A stretch of 64,000 nucleotides of DNA, taken from contig JAVHJL010000003.1 in NCBI GenBank assembly GCA_036971715.1, forward strand, positions 3,720,001-3,784,000. Reading direction: 5' to 3'. The translations under genes were made by a program, and so were the position numbers. The notes under the pieces were generated by a model, which saw nothing but the letters and a program-made list of their open reading frames with translations, was not told the DNA's origin and did not search any database. This document shows positions 11,549 through 24,700 of the stretch, in pieces. Every line of letters starts with the position of its first letter. Position 1 is the stretch's first letter. Source of the DNA: Arthrobotrys musiformis. Lineage: Eukaryota > Ascomycota > Orbiliomycetes > Orbiliales > Orbiliaceae.

Positions 11549-12435
11549 TGCAGTTTAGAAATCAGAAAAGGCAAAGGTGCACTTTTGGGCTGCAGACCGG
11601 ACGAATATTCGACTTTGCTCACGCTCCAGGGCTAGTAAAACTCATGTATGACAGGTCCAGGGAGGAAGCCTAAACTCACTTGCGGCTGATAACGTTATAA
11701 ACCAAGAGCCGCCGTTTCTATCCCGTTGTTTTCTCTCCCACTTCTGATCCTTCTTTTTTTTGCCCCTTTTGAAAAGTCTTCTGTTGGCGTCAAACATTTT
11801 ACTTTCTTTCTTTCGTTCAGAAGTTGGTTTCGCAGGATCGAGGTGGAAAAGAAGAGGAGACGGCGTTCTCTCGGGCTTACGATTTCAATAATATATACTC
11901 AGTCGAATTCTTCGCAGGGTTAGCAAGATCAGATCGAGGGAAAGAAATCCTCTTTAGGGCAAAATATTCCATTCGCCCTTGTTCAGCCAGCCTTATAGGA
12001 CTTCTTTGTCCTCGTTTCTGCAAGCCATTCCCCCCATTTTTTCCCTTCGCTCCTTCGCTCCCGCTGTCTGCATAACTTGGCAGACGGTCCACTCTTTTTT
12101 TTTCGTGCGCCTCGCTCTTCACAGCTTGCGGTTCCGACACTAGCTTTATCACTATATTTCAGCCCTGCCGACCGTACAAAGCATTCGCGGACGGCGATTT
12201 AACCATTCGATTTTCGCACTTGACGGTTCCTAAATTTTTTAGAGGGGAAAGGGAGTCGATTTGCTGGGGATTTCACTCGCCATCTGCGATTTTAGTTTCG
12301 GTATCGATATCGGTTATCGATACAGGCCGTCAGACACTGCCGACCTGACTATTCCGGAAAAAACGAGGAGTATTGAAACAACCTGGGGAAACACCTTTAA
12401 ACTATCGACAGCGATAGTATATCAATACAGAAAAG
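11549..12435. other. Intergenic region, likely promoter and 5' leader
   Basis: Pyrimidine-rich sequence (11726-11830 and 12030-12110) typical of fungal promoters and leaders precedes the membrane-protein gene at 12436. Open frames here are low complexity (Phe/Leu/Ser from T/C tracts) and are not called as genes. Confidence 0.4.
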
Positions 12436-13834
12436 ATGGCATTGGCAATTCATATTACAGCGCCGCCGCCGTACCAACCACCACAGATTATCGGCCGAGG
12501 CGGGCCGTTGGATATTCTGGACAAGCGACAGCAACTTACATTTAGCACATGCGGCCTTCAGTGCGCTGCTGCGGATTTCTGCCAGCAATACCGATCGAAT
12601 TTCGGATTCTGTTGTCCAACGTAAGTTGCAAATTCCGCATGCTGAGGAGTTCAGCCTTTTTGTTTTTTTCCCGGTTACCGATCGATCGTATGGACAATGC
12701 ATTGTCTGGTATATCTCAACAATGATATTAATGCAAGCCACCCGAGCGCCCGGCCTGCGCCGCGCGGTCGCATTCCCCATCCTCGTGCATTCTTCCTATC
12801 GGTGCGGTGATAAGATAATGTTATATGCAGTCGGACTAATCCTTTCGCTTTTTTCTCTCTATTTTCCAATAGTTCGGTTCTTACGAGAACAGCATTTAAT
12901 TACTGCGGCCCTGCGACAACATGTATTCCATACGGCGTCAGTTCGGTCGCCGATTTCTTCTTCGACAGCACAAGCTCGATACAATACTGGTAAGTAAATA
13001 TTCCTTGGCAGCTTCGCGATATCGATTGAACTACTGATAACTAACTCGAATCGAAACCACAGTGGATCCGCCCGCCCAAGCTGCGTAACATACGTCTACC
13101 GTAACGACGATTTCACACAGGTCTTCTGCGCATCAGGCGAATCCGGCACATCCTTCTTCGAAACCACCTCTACAGCCCAACAATCCGCAACCTTCATCGG
13201 CGGCACCACCGCCACATCCGCCGACGAAACTACAACTCCTGCAACATCCGCACCAACTGCCGTCGTCGTCTCGAATACCCGTACAAACCCCACCGAAGAC
13301 CCCACGAATACCTCAGGCAGCCCGACGGATTCTTCTACATCTTCTGCCACTAGCACTGGCGATAGCAGCAGCGGCCTGAGCACGGGTGCGGTAGCGGGTA
13401 TCGGTGTCGGCGCGGCGCTCGCCGGTATCGGTGCAGCAATCGGTGGGTTCTTCCTATGGCGGCACTCGCACAATAAGAAGAATCTAGCTGGTGGAGCTGG
13501 AGGAGGGAACCAGAATTTCCCACCCCAGCCGCCGATGGCGCACCAACAGGGATACGACAACAATAACGGTTATTATCAGCAGCAGCAGCCTTATGCGCAG
13601 ATACCACAGGGACATCAAGCGGAACTGGCGGGTGCGGGTACTCTCGGCGGACAGGACTATTATAAGGGAGCTTACCCCCCACCGGTTTCTCCGGGTGGTG
13701 TTCCTCCACCACAGCACCAGCCGACTGTCTATGAACTTGGTGGAGGCGGTCAAATGCCGCCTGCGGGAGGTCAGCAAGCACCAGTGTATCAAGAGAATAC
13801 GGCGCCGCACTTTAGGCAAGAGCTACAGGGTTAA
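12436..13834 (+). CDS. Single-pass membrane protein with Cys-rich ectodomain
   Basis: Three exons, 12436-12620, 12873-12989 and 13063-13834, join in phase to 357 residues; introns are 252 and 73 nt with GTAAGT donors. The N-terminal third is cysteine-rich (STCGLQCAAADFCQQ, GFCCPT, NYCGPATTCIPYG). A Thr/Ser-rich stalk follows, then a Gly/Ala-rich transmembrane helix at about residues 209-233 (AVAGIGVGAALAGIGAAIGG then FFLWRHSHNKK), and a Pro/Gln/Tyr/Gly-rich cytosolic tail. This is the architecture of fungal wall-stress-sensor-like membrane proteins (Cys-rich head, Ser/Thr stalk, one helix), although no WSC domain is recognisable. No convincing signal peptide follows the chosen ATG, so an upstream exon may be missing or the helix may act as a signal anchor. 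Function is inferred only from architecture. Confidence 0.75.
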
Positions 13835-15694
13835 ACGGGTGTATGTGTGGAATATAAAAATACAAATATATGGCGAATTAATTGATTATGTTTTCTTTTT
13901 TTTGTATAACGGTTTGTGATTCCCATTGCTGGTTTATGATATAAATACCTTTTCTTCCTTTTTCTTTTTTGCTCAGATTTCATTCTCATGTTTCCTTCTA
14001 TCTATAATGCCCGCTATTGAGAAGCTATCGGGGGTGTGAGTGAGTCCACCCGCGAATGACAGCCCTTCTCATGTTTACCCCCTTCTCTGAACCATATTAT
14101 TACCTCTCCCTTGATTCCCATTTTACTGTACTATGCAGCTTTAAGCCTTGATAAAAGAATTGTCCCGCAACCTTTAATGTAAGATCCATACCCTATCTAA
14201 TCCAGCCAGATCAGCCTCGAGGCTACAGCTGGATCCAACGGGGGCATATAATGTATAAACACAATCGTCCTAGATGCTTTGCCAGGCCAGATCCGGCTGC
14301 CTGACCAGGCAGCATATGGGGTTTTCCTCCTTTATATACGCTCTACGCGGCGCCAGTCACCGTCCTATCAGAAACTTGTCAAGTATTTCATAAAATCCAA
14401 CCCTCGTGGTGCGATAGGTGCATATCTTATATCTGTACATGCGCCCAGAACAGCCAATTCCGCCACTACGCCATGATACACCGCTTCCAGTCTACGTAAT
14501 CAATTTATCAGAGGCCCTTCCAGCCGTTATTCCTGCTAGCAGTCAGGCGGGTGACAGAACTAGACTGCTATTCCACTATCCACTAGATCTCGATTATATA
14601 CGTACTCCTTTGAGATATTCGAAATCAACGCGAGTATACCTATATCGCCAGGACTCTCCGTGTTGTCCCAATCTACAATTGACGTTCATAACCCTGTGTA
14701 ACCTGTCCCATATGGTTACCACGTCGACGCCATGATTGACCGATAGTCATGATCGCTGCGCCGTCGCCATGCGACACAAATACTACTCATAAATCAGGTA
14801 ATCAATGACGCAGTGTCAAAGCGTGGGAAATGGCTACGGCAAGATACCTACTTCCTATACCAAGTTCCGAAGTGCGAGTGAGTTCCCAATTCGGCATTGC
14901 GACCAAGGTACCACTGCGATCGCGACCTGCCTGTTCAGGGAATTTTGAGAGGATACCTGGCGATTTCTAATAACTAGTACCTTACGGACGTGTACTGCAC
15001 TCTCCGGGGCCCGTACGAAGAAGCGAAAGAAATGTAGCTTTGGACGAAGACACAGGGGTTGGGAATTGAGTTCTACGAGAGACATGCATGATATCTGCCT
15101 GAATGCGTGGACGTATGACTGTGGCATGGCACTACCCCGCTGTGGACATTCGGCTCGCAAGCGATACGGGTATCTCGAACATGCAGTGCATTGTGGATAT
15201 CACTTCAAGATAGTTCGTTAGTGTCTTGATTTATATTTAGTCTCAACTGTTGCATTACTATTATAGCATTTTCAAGACTTTGTATTAATCCATTAGTTCT
15301 TAGCTCATTAGTGACCGTGTCGGAATTCAATAATCCGTAGAGGAAAAGGAAAGTGTGCTCGTAGTCCAGTGCAAAGGAGCTCCAGACGATCCCATGCGTG
15401 TACGTTAACCTGAAATAAGTAGAAACGAAGAAAGGAAGAAAAAAGACACCTGAAACCAAAAATGCGGCATCAACAATCCCAAAAGACATCCCATCGACAG
15501 CTGATTACCCTCCCCTATGACGTGATTATCAGTCCCCATATACCCCCTCTTATAACATCCCATTAGGCATTAATTATCAAATCACAAAAGCAAAACAGTC
15601 GTCGTGCTCCTGGTGGCGGACCATCTCATCCCTCTCGTCATGAAACTTGATATACCCCCCTTCCAACTCGTCAATAACTTCCCCCTCTTCATAC
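13835..15694. other. Intergenic region with one weak small ORF
   Basis: About 1.9 kb between the membrane-protein gene and the convergent minus-strand gene. An ATG-started minus-strand frame at 15489-15205 would encode 94 residues with a hydrophobic N-terminal half (FLVSGVFFLPFFV), but that segment coincides with a T/C-rich tract that looks like an intron 3' end. It is therefore not called as a gene. Nothing else stood out. Confidence 0.4.
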
Positions 15695-16141
15695 TCAAGT
15701 CTCGGAAAACCCTTGCGAATGCTGGTCACCTTGCTCCAACTGGCTCATCTGCATTTCGCCCCTCTTATCACGGTAATCCCAGCTCTTAGTCCTCTTAGAA
15801 CCAGGCTTGAACGGCTTCCCCGTGATACTCCCACGTCTGCCGGCTACAACTTCCTCGCCACCTTGACCGGCCTCGTCTTCTAGTTGCTTCTTGTACTCCT
15901 CGGAGGAGTGCTTATAGTTGAACGTCGAACGTTTCGGAAGCCCCGGTTTGGTGTCTAGTTGGTCCTGCTCTGCGGCGTCGGCGGGTTGGTGCGGCAAGTG
16001 GGCATACGCACTCACATCCGGGGACTTTGCCTCCCCCGTAGGACCGTTCTCACCGGTAATGAGCGATTCTGAGGCTTGGCTGGAGGGGGGTTGCCAGGAG
16101 TAGTGGGCCTTGTCGTAGGTTGGCGCGCGTTGGAGTGACAT
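15695..16141 (-). CDS. Small hydrophilic fungal protein, unknown function
   Basis: A single exon of 148 residues on the minus strand, ATG at 16141 and stop at 15697-15695. The protein is hydrophilic and largely disordered, with a Pro/Ser-rich N terminus, KRSTFNYKHSSEEYKKQLE in the middle and a basic GSKRTKSWDYRDKRGEMQM segment, and it ends in GFSET. The basic 'TKSW' block followed by a short charged helix and a Gly-Phe-Ser-Glu end resembles small uncharacterised proteins seen across Pezizomycotina, from memory only. There is no signal peptide or membrane segment. A possible donor GTGACC near the end was considered, but the unspliced reading gives the more natural terminus. Confidence 0.6.
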   Translation of the reverse strand: MSLQRAPTYDKAHYSWQPPSSQASESLITGENGPTGEAKSPDVSAYAHLPHQPADAAEQDQLDTKPGLPKRSTFNYKHSSEEYKKQLEDEAGQGGEEVVAGRRGSITGKPFKPGSKRTKSWDYRDKRGEMQMSQLEQGDQHSQGFSET

Positions 16142-17086
16142 TTTTGTTTAAGAACGGCGATGTCAAGTTTTGGGATAGTCGAGTCGGAAGGGGGTGTGTG
16201 GGTTAGTATCTGAGTCAATTGCAAGATTGATCCCGTATGGGATGCCTTGTGATCGATATATTCCTTATGGACGATGGTTCGTAGGACAGGTACTCCCGGG
16301 GGAGAAAGGTACCTCTTTTTTTGGCCAATTGAAATTGCTGTGCCACTCTCTTCCGGGGTGAAGATACTTGTACCGGTCTTCTACCAGCACGGTATACGAC
16401 TAATTGGTGTGGAGGGGGGGTGGGGTACTGGGACCTGGAGACAGGTTTAGGATTTTGTGGAGGAGATTGGGTTCTCGGGTGTCCTTGCGCTTGCAATGCA
16501 ATGCAAATGATAGCTTTGTAGTAAGAGTAGTTTCTTCTCTGTTTCGAAACGAAAGAACGGTAAAAGATGGACGAGTATAGAAGGGAAAGCCTTTTTTTAT
16601 GCTCTGGCAGCTAGTCCTTACGAGGCTTCTCGAGTCGAGATAGTCAGGTCGAAATCCGCGCACTTTGCGGAGAGGGGCTAAACAGGCTAATAGCGTGATA
16701 ATAACGGGGCGATTTTTGGCAGCCAATCGAATGCAATATCAGCCTCGAATTCGAATCAAAACTGTCATGTCAACCGGGAGGTTTTTTTTGGTCAATTCAA
16801 TGCATAAAAAAAAAACAAAAAGGCGAAGTCGGAAACAGCTCGATTGGAAGAATTAGGAGAGAGCTCGAGAAAACAAGGGAGAAGTTCGATTCCTCCGTGA
16901 ATGGCAGTTTCGGCGCATGGAATTGTGTCTTAAACGGAGATGTTGGAATTTCGGTAACGTCATTTCTGTGCTACGATTGGTTGGCTGCTTTTAGACATAA
17001 CAAAACATGCCTGTCAGGTTGTAACAAGCCTAAACCCCGCAGCCTCATGACATTGCACTGAAACGCGGGAGACCTCGAGAATTCAA

Positions 17087-17109
17087 AGCAGCAGCAGCAG
17101 CAGCAGCAG
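17087..17109. repeat. (CAG)n microsatellite
   Basis: Uninterrupted AGC/CAG trinucleotide repeat of about seven units in an intergenic region. It is not inside a predicted gene. Confidence 0.9.
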
Positions 17110-18485
17110 TTGCAATAAAGGGTCCTCCAACGTGCTGCTTAATTAAGATCTTAAGACGAGTAGACAGACACATGGGCACAACATGCTACCGCGAAGCATA
17201 AGCACTGTATGCACACATGTATTGGAAGTAAGCAAGCAAGTACTTAGTACGACATCCAACAGATATGTCCTCGAGATCGCTGTTGGAATCGATCGATCGA
17301 GCAGAAAGGCTTGAAGGATCGCGCTAAAAATTGGGCTTCTAGATCCTACATTGGATTCTGGGTCCACATGGCCATCATGGTCACGACCAGCGTAGGTGCC
17401 TAGCCAGTGCATTGAATTGTCCAGCCTGGTCCAGCTGCAACTGGCGCCGTAACGAACGTTGCCGCATGCCGTTATCCGTAGCTGTATTGTTATATTAATT
17501 TGTTATGTTAACATCCGTTAGTGCTGTTCCTAGTTAGTATGGTGTAGGAGTCGACTCTTGGTCGTTTTATATATACGGAACGTAACGTTGATATTAGCAT
17601 GGCAATTAATAGAAACCCGCGTGCGTACTTACCCGGCAACATTCAATGTTCCGAAAATGCGATATTGCTCAGGGTCATGATCAGGGCCTCGCCGTACGCG
17701 TCGGCCGCAATGAAGCGTAATGTAATATGTAATGTTAGAATTGATCAATTGAGTTAATGTCATTGTTCAATGTTAATTATATTATAATTAACATTATATT
17801 GGCGTTGCATAACGGTATTGTGCATCCGAGATGGCTTCCCTTCCTTCCTTCCTCCCTTCCTTACTCCTTCCTAACTACCACCGCCAATATACTACCACCC
17901 ATTGACCACTGGCGGGACCGTGCTCCTCTACCTAAAGTGCAGTAGGGCGCGTGAATGAATGAATGAACGATCATATGTATCACCAGGGTCCCGTCCGGGC
18001 CTGCCGACCGATTATTAATGAATCGGACGGTCGGACGGCATCATGTCGCCCCGTTGTGTTGAATCAATTGAGCCGAGGCCGAAATGACCTCATGCGCCAT
18101 GATCCTAAGAATCCGATGATAAAAAGCTAGCGGGAAGCATGACGCCAGCCAGCCTCAGCCTTAAGTTCCCGCTTCCAGCTTCATCAATCTCGCGATCCTT
18201 TATCTCAGAGGTATCTACCCGAACGTTAACTTAACACACAGGCCTGTCTGTCTCTCAATCCAATCTGCATCTGGTACCGGTCCCTCGAGTAAGTTCACTT
18301 GACTCTCCCACTTGGCATCACACCACCCAATTGCCAGTGTGCATCTCTGCCAATTTCGCGGGGAAATAGTCCACGCGGCTGCCTTTATATGAATCCTTAG
18401 CCGTCTCACAAATTTCCCGATTCCCGTAACCGAACCCACAAATAGTAATTCCGACTTTTTTCTTTTCCTTTCGTTCCTTATTCTA

Positions 18486-18535
18486 TCATTTTCTCTTTTC
18501 TTTTCCTTTCCTTTCCTTTCCTTTCTTTTCTTTTG
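18486..18535 (+). repeat. Pyrimidine (CTTTC)n-like tract upstream of oxidoreductase
   Basis: Repeated CTTTC/CTTTT units lie about 80-125 nt before the oxidoreductase ATG. CT-rich tracts are common near fungal transcription starts, so this may mark the core promoter or leader. Confidence 0.6.
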
Positions 18536-18611
18536 GATTGCAATTGATTGATTCTTTTCCTCGGGATCCTTAGAAAGAGCTCGCCTACTCCGGGAAAATA
18601 CTCCAGCCAGC

Positions 18612-21600
18612 ATGATGAAGGCGCTCATTATCGAGAAAATCGATGGCAAGCCGGGTCAGGTGTACTATCCGTAAGTCTGCGGCATGACAGTGGCTGTTCT
18701 ACTCCCTTACAACCCTCATGCACATCATCATCAAGAACCGAACAAAAAACAATGTGGCATGTGTCGTCTTCCCCCTTCTCGAGGTATCGCCGTCATGAGG
18801 CAATCGGGGTTCTCTTCTAACCCTAGCTCCCCGTTCATGTTCATGTTCATGACGTGACTCGAGCTAGCTAGCTAGCCGTCACTCGAATATCAAGCTAAGA
18901 TCTCAAGCACGATCGGGTCTCGGGTCATGCATGTGCATGTATGTACGACGGGTGCTCTGGAAAATTTTTCCCTTGGTCGCGATATGCAGGTGCCGCAGAA
19001 CGAGCGCACTAGCGCACTACTTCTAAACATAGCCACCACAGGAGACATCGAAAAGCTTAGCCGTCTGGCCGTGCATGATGTGTTCTTCGGCTCGAAGTAT
19101 CCAAAACCTCGCTAATTCTTTTTTACGCCTCTCACCCTTGCCACATCTCAACTTGAAACACGATAGCGAAGAAATTTCATAAACTGACAGCCACGTTTTC
19201 CCGCATCTTTTTTTTTGCTTGTCGCAAAGCCTCAAACAAGTTGACCTTCCCAAACCATCCATCCGACCCGGCGAGGTTCTCGTCAAGATCCTTGCTGCCG
19301 CATTGAACCACCGGGAAGTCTTCATACGGCAGCACCTGTACCCTGGTATCAATTTTGAAACACCGCTTGGCGCCGATGGCGTTGGCATCGTCGTCGAGAC
19401 CAGCTCACCGGACCTCGAACAACAATGGAAAGGAAAAAAGGTTATTCTGACCCCCGGGCGAGGCTGGGAAAGTAACGAAGACGGCCCAGAGGGCAAATAT
19501 GCGATTGTAGGGGGCACGGTTGGGGTCTCGCATGGTAGGTTTAATTCCTTTAGCTAAGCTGTCCAATCAAACTTCAAAGATGGTACTTCTGCCACGCGAC
19601 TGGTCCGGATAGACGATCTCATTGAGACTACCGTACTTTCCGGAGATTGATAAGACGGCACATTGAGTACTTCAATGCTACACTGTTCTTTTGCCTATGG
19701 GACCCTTAAGGTCCCCTTCGGGACGAGATCCCAATTTGGAATCCGGCCGTCGTTTAAGGCCCCATATACCAGCATCGCCCGGTCCCTTTGAATCCTTTTC
19801 TTTGGCTCGCTTTATAGGTGCTAAAATAGTCCAACTTGAACGATCCTATTAGGCACTCTCCAAGAATATGTTGCCCTACCAGCTTCTGAGCTCGAGGAAG
19901 CCCCAGGGCATCTCTCAATCCCAGAGGCTGCAGCTGTCCCCCTTGCGGGCCTAACAGCCTGGCGCGCAACTTTTACAAAGGGTAAGGTCAGGGCGGGACA
20001 AAATGTCCTTATCACGGGGATTGGCGGTGGAGTTGCACTATTCGCACTACAATTCGCCGTGGCGGCCGGCGCTACCGTCTTCGTAACCTCTGGCTCAGAG
20101 GAGAAGATAGCCCGGGCCAAGGAATTAGGTGCTGCACATGGAGTTAACTACAAGAAGGAAGATTGGTCAAAGCAGTTGAAGGGGCTGCTTCCGAAGAATA
20201 GGCCGTAAGTTATCTGCCCCTTTACTTTGTTATTCTTTTCGTTTATTATACCCATTGGAGACCATTTGCAGCTATTGCATTGAACGCCTTCGGTTGCCCT
20301 TTGTCGTTCTGTTCCCTCATTCGAGGATTATTGCTCCCTTTTTTTGGCCAGGTTCCCGAATCTTTTTGTCCTTGTGATATATTGTCCTCTCCACCATGCA
20401 GAAGGTTATTCGACGGAGGAGAAGGCCTGGTCTATAGGTGCAGAAAGGCAACTGCATTCTAGAGCTCTAGTGCCTTTGAGTTCCCCGCACCGTCTATACG
20501 GTGTATAGTTATTGGCCTCTTAGCTTTGTTTAAGCGCAGGGCTTGCATACTGCTAGCTTGCCTAGCTCTATTGCACATACCCCCTTCTACCCTTGCAAGC
20601 TTCCTGCATGTGGCCGATGCGATGATCATCTCATCGCTCTCCACTTGACAAGGCTGCTCTATTGGCCAATTAAGTTTTCTGGCCCTTTCTTACACTCTGG
20701 TCCCATGCATCATTACCTCAGCCGCTATGCCGCTTGATAGTTATTGGTCGTATATTTTGCCACTAAACATATTATCCCATACTATTGGGAGTGGATAAAT
20801 AGGTACCTCGATACAGTTATTGACGGCGCAGGTGGCGATATTGTGCTGCAGACCTATGGATTGCTCAAGCTAGGGGGTGTGATTGTTAGCTACGGTATGA
20901 CGACGAATCCGAAAGTAGTGTTTCCGATGCAGGCTGTCTTGAAGAACATCGAGGTGAGTTCTTTCTCTCTTTTCACATATGGCTTGCTGTGCCGTGCTTC
21001 CATGACTACATCCTTTCACCCTTCGAGACGTAATAAAGCGGGTCCACCTTTAACGACATCGCAACCAATCCCTTGGGTCGATTTGGACAAGGGTATATTT
21101 ATACCAATCACATATTCAAAGGAATACGACGTTTCAAGTCATGGAGTTTCCGATGGAGGAATTCCAGGGTTTCCTTGGAACCGGGTTTTTTCCCTTTCTG
21201 CCCTCTTCTTTTTTCCCACTATTCTTGCTGCTTAGCTGCTTCGTGTCGAGGTTCTTGCAGGATCATATGGCACAAAAAGTTCAAAGAGCTAGGCGCTTAA
21301 AGCCCCACTTTTGGTCATGGTGGATGACATCTGACCTTACTTTTACACACCACTTACTACTTGCCGCTTACCGCTTCTCTCCCTCACCTTTTTTCTTACC
21401 CTTCGTGCTTACCTCGGCATATAATACCCTTTCAATCGCCCTATCATATCTTATCACCATTCTTTTCACATTGCTTATAATTGTCCTTTTACTGACAAAT
21501 CGACATTTTTTTCTCCGCATGACCTTTTAGATTCGTGGTTCAACCATGGGTTCCCGAAAGGAATTTAGAGAAATGGTTAGCTTTATCAATAAGCACGGGG

Positions 21601-21734
21601 TCAAGCCTGTGGTCAGCACCTCAGTGAAGGGGCTGGAAAGGGCAGACGAAGTCTTCGAGATCATGAAGAAGGGCACACAATTTGGGAAATTGGTAGTGGA
21701 GATTGGTGACGCAAGTGAGGCAGCTAGGCTTTGA
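18612..21734 (+). CDS. MDR-family (zinc-type ADH/quinone reductase-like) oxidoreductase
   Basis: Five exons, 18612-18670, 19230-19534, 19853-20204, 20803-20953 and 21531-21734, join in phase to 356 residues. The MDR family uses NAD(P)H to reduce or oxidise alcohols, quinones or enoyl compounds; the substrate here is unknown. The N-terminal GroES-like domain shows VKILAAALNHREVFIRQ, LYPGI and LGADGVGIVVE. The cofactor-binding Rossmann segment is near residues 170-195 (LITGIGGGVALFALQFA), with ELGAAHGVNYK and VIDGAGGD after it and a typical C-terminal IRGSTMGSRKEF. Catalytic zinc ligands of classical alcohol dehydrogenases are not evident, so a zinc-independent enzyme is likely. The introns are 559, 318, 598 and 577 nt, unusually long. 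ATG 18612 or 18615 could both serve as start. Confidence 0.9.
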
Positions 21735-24700
21735 GTCCTGTTAGAGCTCGGGAATGCCTCATTTTTTAGTCCACCGGGCCTTTATTCTGGGTAGACCGGT
21801 GATAATTAGGAGGTACCTTTCAATACATACGGTCCGGGGTACTTGTATTATCGTCGAGGGGGGGTTATAGGACAGATTGTATCAACTAAACCAAATCAAA
21901 AAAAACGTGTGTGTTTTTTTAAAAGATATAAAAATGTGATATATCGCATGGCTTCGAAACATATTCACGCGGAGCGAAGAGTGGCGGAAGCCATTAGCGA
22001 CCCGTAAATTTATTTTGTCCACATTAATTCCGAGGAGATGGGTTCGAATGCAACGCTGATCGATGAGGAAAAGATCGTAGAGCTGCAAGTTCCCTGCGAG
22101 GACTCTGCAAGGAGGGAATTCGCCGAAAAGACGCAAAAGTGACGGGAGGATTCCGATTGAGGGGAAAGGAAGGTATCTATAGCATGTGGAAGTATATAGT
22201 TTCAATGGTCCAGGTTTCTAGGATACCCTTCCTCCTTTTTGGAGTTAGGATTCAATTATTGTTTTGGGGGTGGTTCATAGTCTACCTATCTACCTAACTA
22301 TCAACCTCTTTATCGTGCATACATTAATCCATGGGTTTTACAACGGGAAGTGTAATCTGACAAGGAAACCTTGGATAAGCCCACTGGCCAGTGCTGACTG
22401 TGCCTCCAAAAAAATCCCGGAAAAGGAAAAAAAAAAAAAGGAAGTGATAAAACAACAAAAGCGTTGTGTATACACCAATAGCGTATTTACTAGCCTCGAA
22501 TGTGTAGTGGTGTACTCACATCCTTAGATTTTTGTTTCGTAAAAGCCTTGTCCGCTTCGATAGGAAGTGTAGTTTTCTATCTAAGACACGGGCCGACACG
22601 GCACAGTTCTTGAAAAGCAAGAAAGGCTGTAGCAGTAGTTCAATGTCTTTCCTTCAATAGAGTTTTGGGGAAGAGACAAAAGCCCGAATGCATTAGCTAG
22701 CCTGGCTTAGTGGAGAAGCCAAAGCACGGGCGTTGTGTGGGTTGAGGTTGTATTTTTGTGGCAGATGCGTAGGGACGGGGAGAAACCCGCCGACATATGT
22801 ACGGTCGATGAATTTTACAAATTTGAATTATATTATACCTCCTCCTTGTTCTCCCCTTGCCATTTGGGAAAGGGTGGCTATGGCGTCAATTAATTGAGAA
22901 AAGAGGAGGTCAGAAAAGCGTTCTAGAGCTCTCGAAGACCGCGTTGGTTGCATTATCTTTCGTTATTTCGAGTGATGTAGGATTCAAAAGATTCGTAAGG
23001 ACAAAAAGGGAGACCAGGTATATTGTCGAATGATTCGATATCACAAATAGTTATTTTGATATTCTGTGTTTCGTTTAAACTAACCGAAGCCGGGTTCTTC
23101 TATCTCTTTTTCTATCTCCTAATCGATTATATTAATTACCGACCGATTTTACGTATGATTATTTTTAAAAAAGCGTTGCATTCGACGAGAGGTGCAAGGG
23201 TTCGGATGCGCCGTAGTCATCGAATCGAAGTTGTGGAAATAATACTACCACAAAGAACATTGTCAAGGAAAATGCTGGACCAGAAAGAGAGAAAAATAGA
23301 CAGAAGGAGAGGACCTAGAGCAATCTATGGCATCTGCAGAGGCTGCACATTTGCAAGGGTATAAAACTGAACTGTGGAGCCACACACCAGAGCTATTCTC
23401 GATAGCTAAACTAAAGATGCTCAAGCTAAGCTAGCTAGTAACCTTTCGCTTTGCGATCCCATGGTCGGATTTTCCCGCCAAGAACCCAATCGACAAGGTT
23501 TAAGACGTTGGGAGGTTGCTGCAATGTCCAAGCTTCTTAGATTTCTCAGACATTTTGTTTTTTCTTGATTTGTTTCGATACGGGAATATGTACTTGGGAT
23601 TTGGTAGTTGGGAAAAAGAGGCGTTCAAAAAGCACGGTCGACGGCCTATCCATGGGGTCAAAACGAGGTGGCTGCGATGCGATGCAGTATGGCGCTCGCG
23701 ATGCATGCAGGCTTCTCCTGTGGTGAAATGTGATAGCGCAATTGGTGTTTGGGAGGATATCTACCAGTACCTACATACAGATGTACGAACGCACGGTACA
23801 TGGCTGTGGTATATTCGGAAGCGCCTGCAAGCCAAACGAGTGGACGAGGGATATAATTCAGCAAATGTGACTTCGCAATTCATTGCCCGATTGAAGAGAG
23901 ATATTAGATTTAAGATATATCACAATCCTGGCCTGGGAGGCTTCGTGCAGCCAGCCGTATGGTGGTTGTGTGATCGATCTTCATCTACCGGACTTTAGAA
24001 GAAAAAAAAAGTGAAGCCACCATTTTGTTGAGCTGCATCTCAGATGCCATCGAGCATGCGCACTGAACATTGCACTCAGATTCTCGGGATAGATTGCGTG
24101 CGAAGGTGGTCAATGCAGTGGCAGGTGCCGGTGGGTTTGGCCATTGAGAGGTTGAGGATGACAAACTCCTGCGCAGTGATTGGACATACGTGATACGTAA
24201 ACCAATGGGAGGATTGATCAACTGAGTGAAGGTGTCAAAAAATAAAAAATTCCATACCAACTTTAGTTTTTGGCTTTCAGCTCTTCGATCGTTGAATTGT
24301 GCCGGCCTTCAGATGTGATGCCAGGGATATGATCAAGTGAGAATTGAATGGTAGGGTATCAGTGGACGTGCGTCCTAAGCGATGTGTCAAGGTCTTTTCG
24401 GAATATGCCTCACCCAGTGGTGGTGGGTCGACGTCTTCAACAGAACGACCTAGATTTCGACTTCAACGTTGCAACCAGACTTCAGGCTTAGTTTAAAATA
24501 ATACTAAAAAACCAAAAAAAAATAAAGAATAAAAATAAAATACAGGAAAAGAGCCAACTAGCCCACCGTCTTCTGGGTAAACTGGGTGCCTGTCAATCGA
24601 TTTGATCATCGACTTGCGGGGGGAAGACCGGCAGGCACATGGGTCTTCAGGCAATTTTTCTTTGGCGAGAAACAAAATCCCGAGGTTTTGGATTTCGCCC

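Larger units (their letters stand above)
16142..18611. other. Intergenic region between divergent genes
   Basis: About 2.5 kb between the minus-strand small protein gene and the plus-strand oxidoreductase gene. It contains a (CAG)n microsatellite at 17087-17109 and a pyrimidine pentanucleotide tract at 18497-18535 just upstream of the oxidoreductase, plus short direct repeats such as gaatgaatgaatgaac at 17952-17967. No coding sequence is supported. Confidence 0.5.

Noticed and set aside
15205..15489. 94-codon minus-strand frame with hydrophobic start
   Set aside because: The hydrophobic part coincides with a pyrimidine tract; no homology or splice evidence.
23516..23998. 160-codon frame in the gene-poor region
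   Set aside because: Begins at a non-ATG codon, unusual Trp/Arg/Cys composition, no domain and no splice partners; likely chance.
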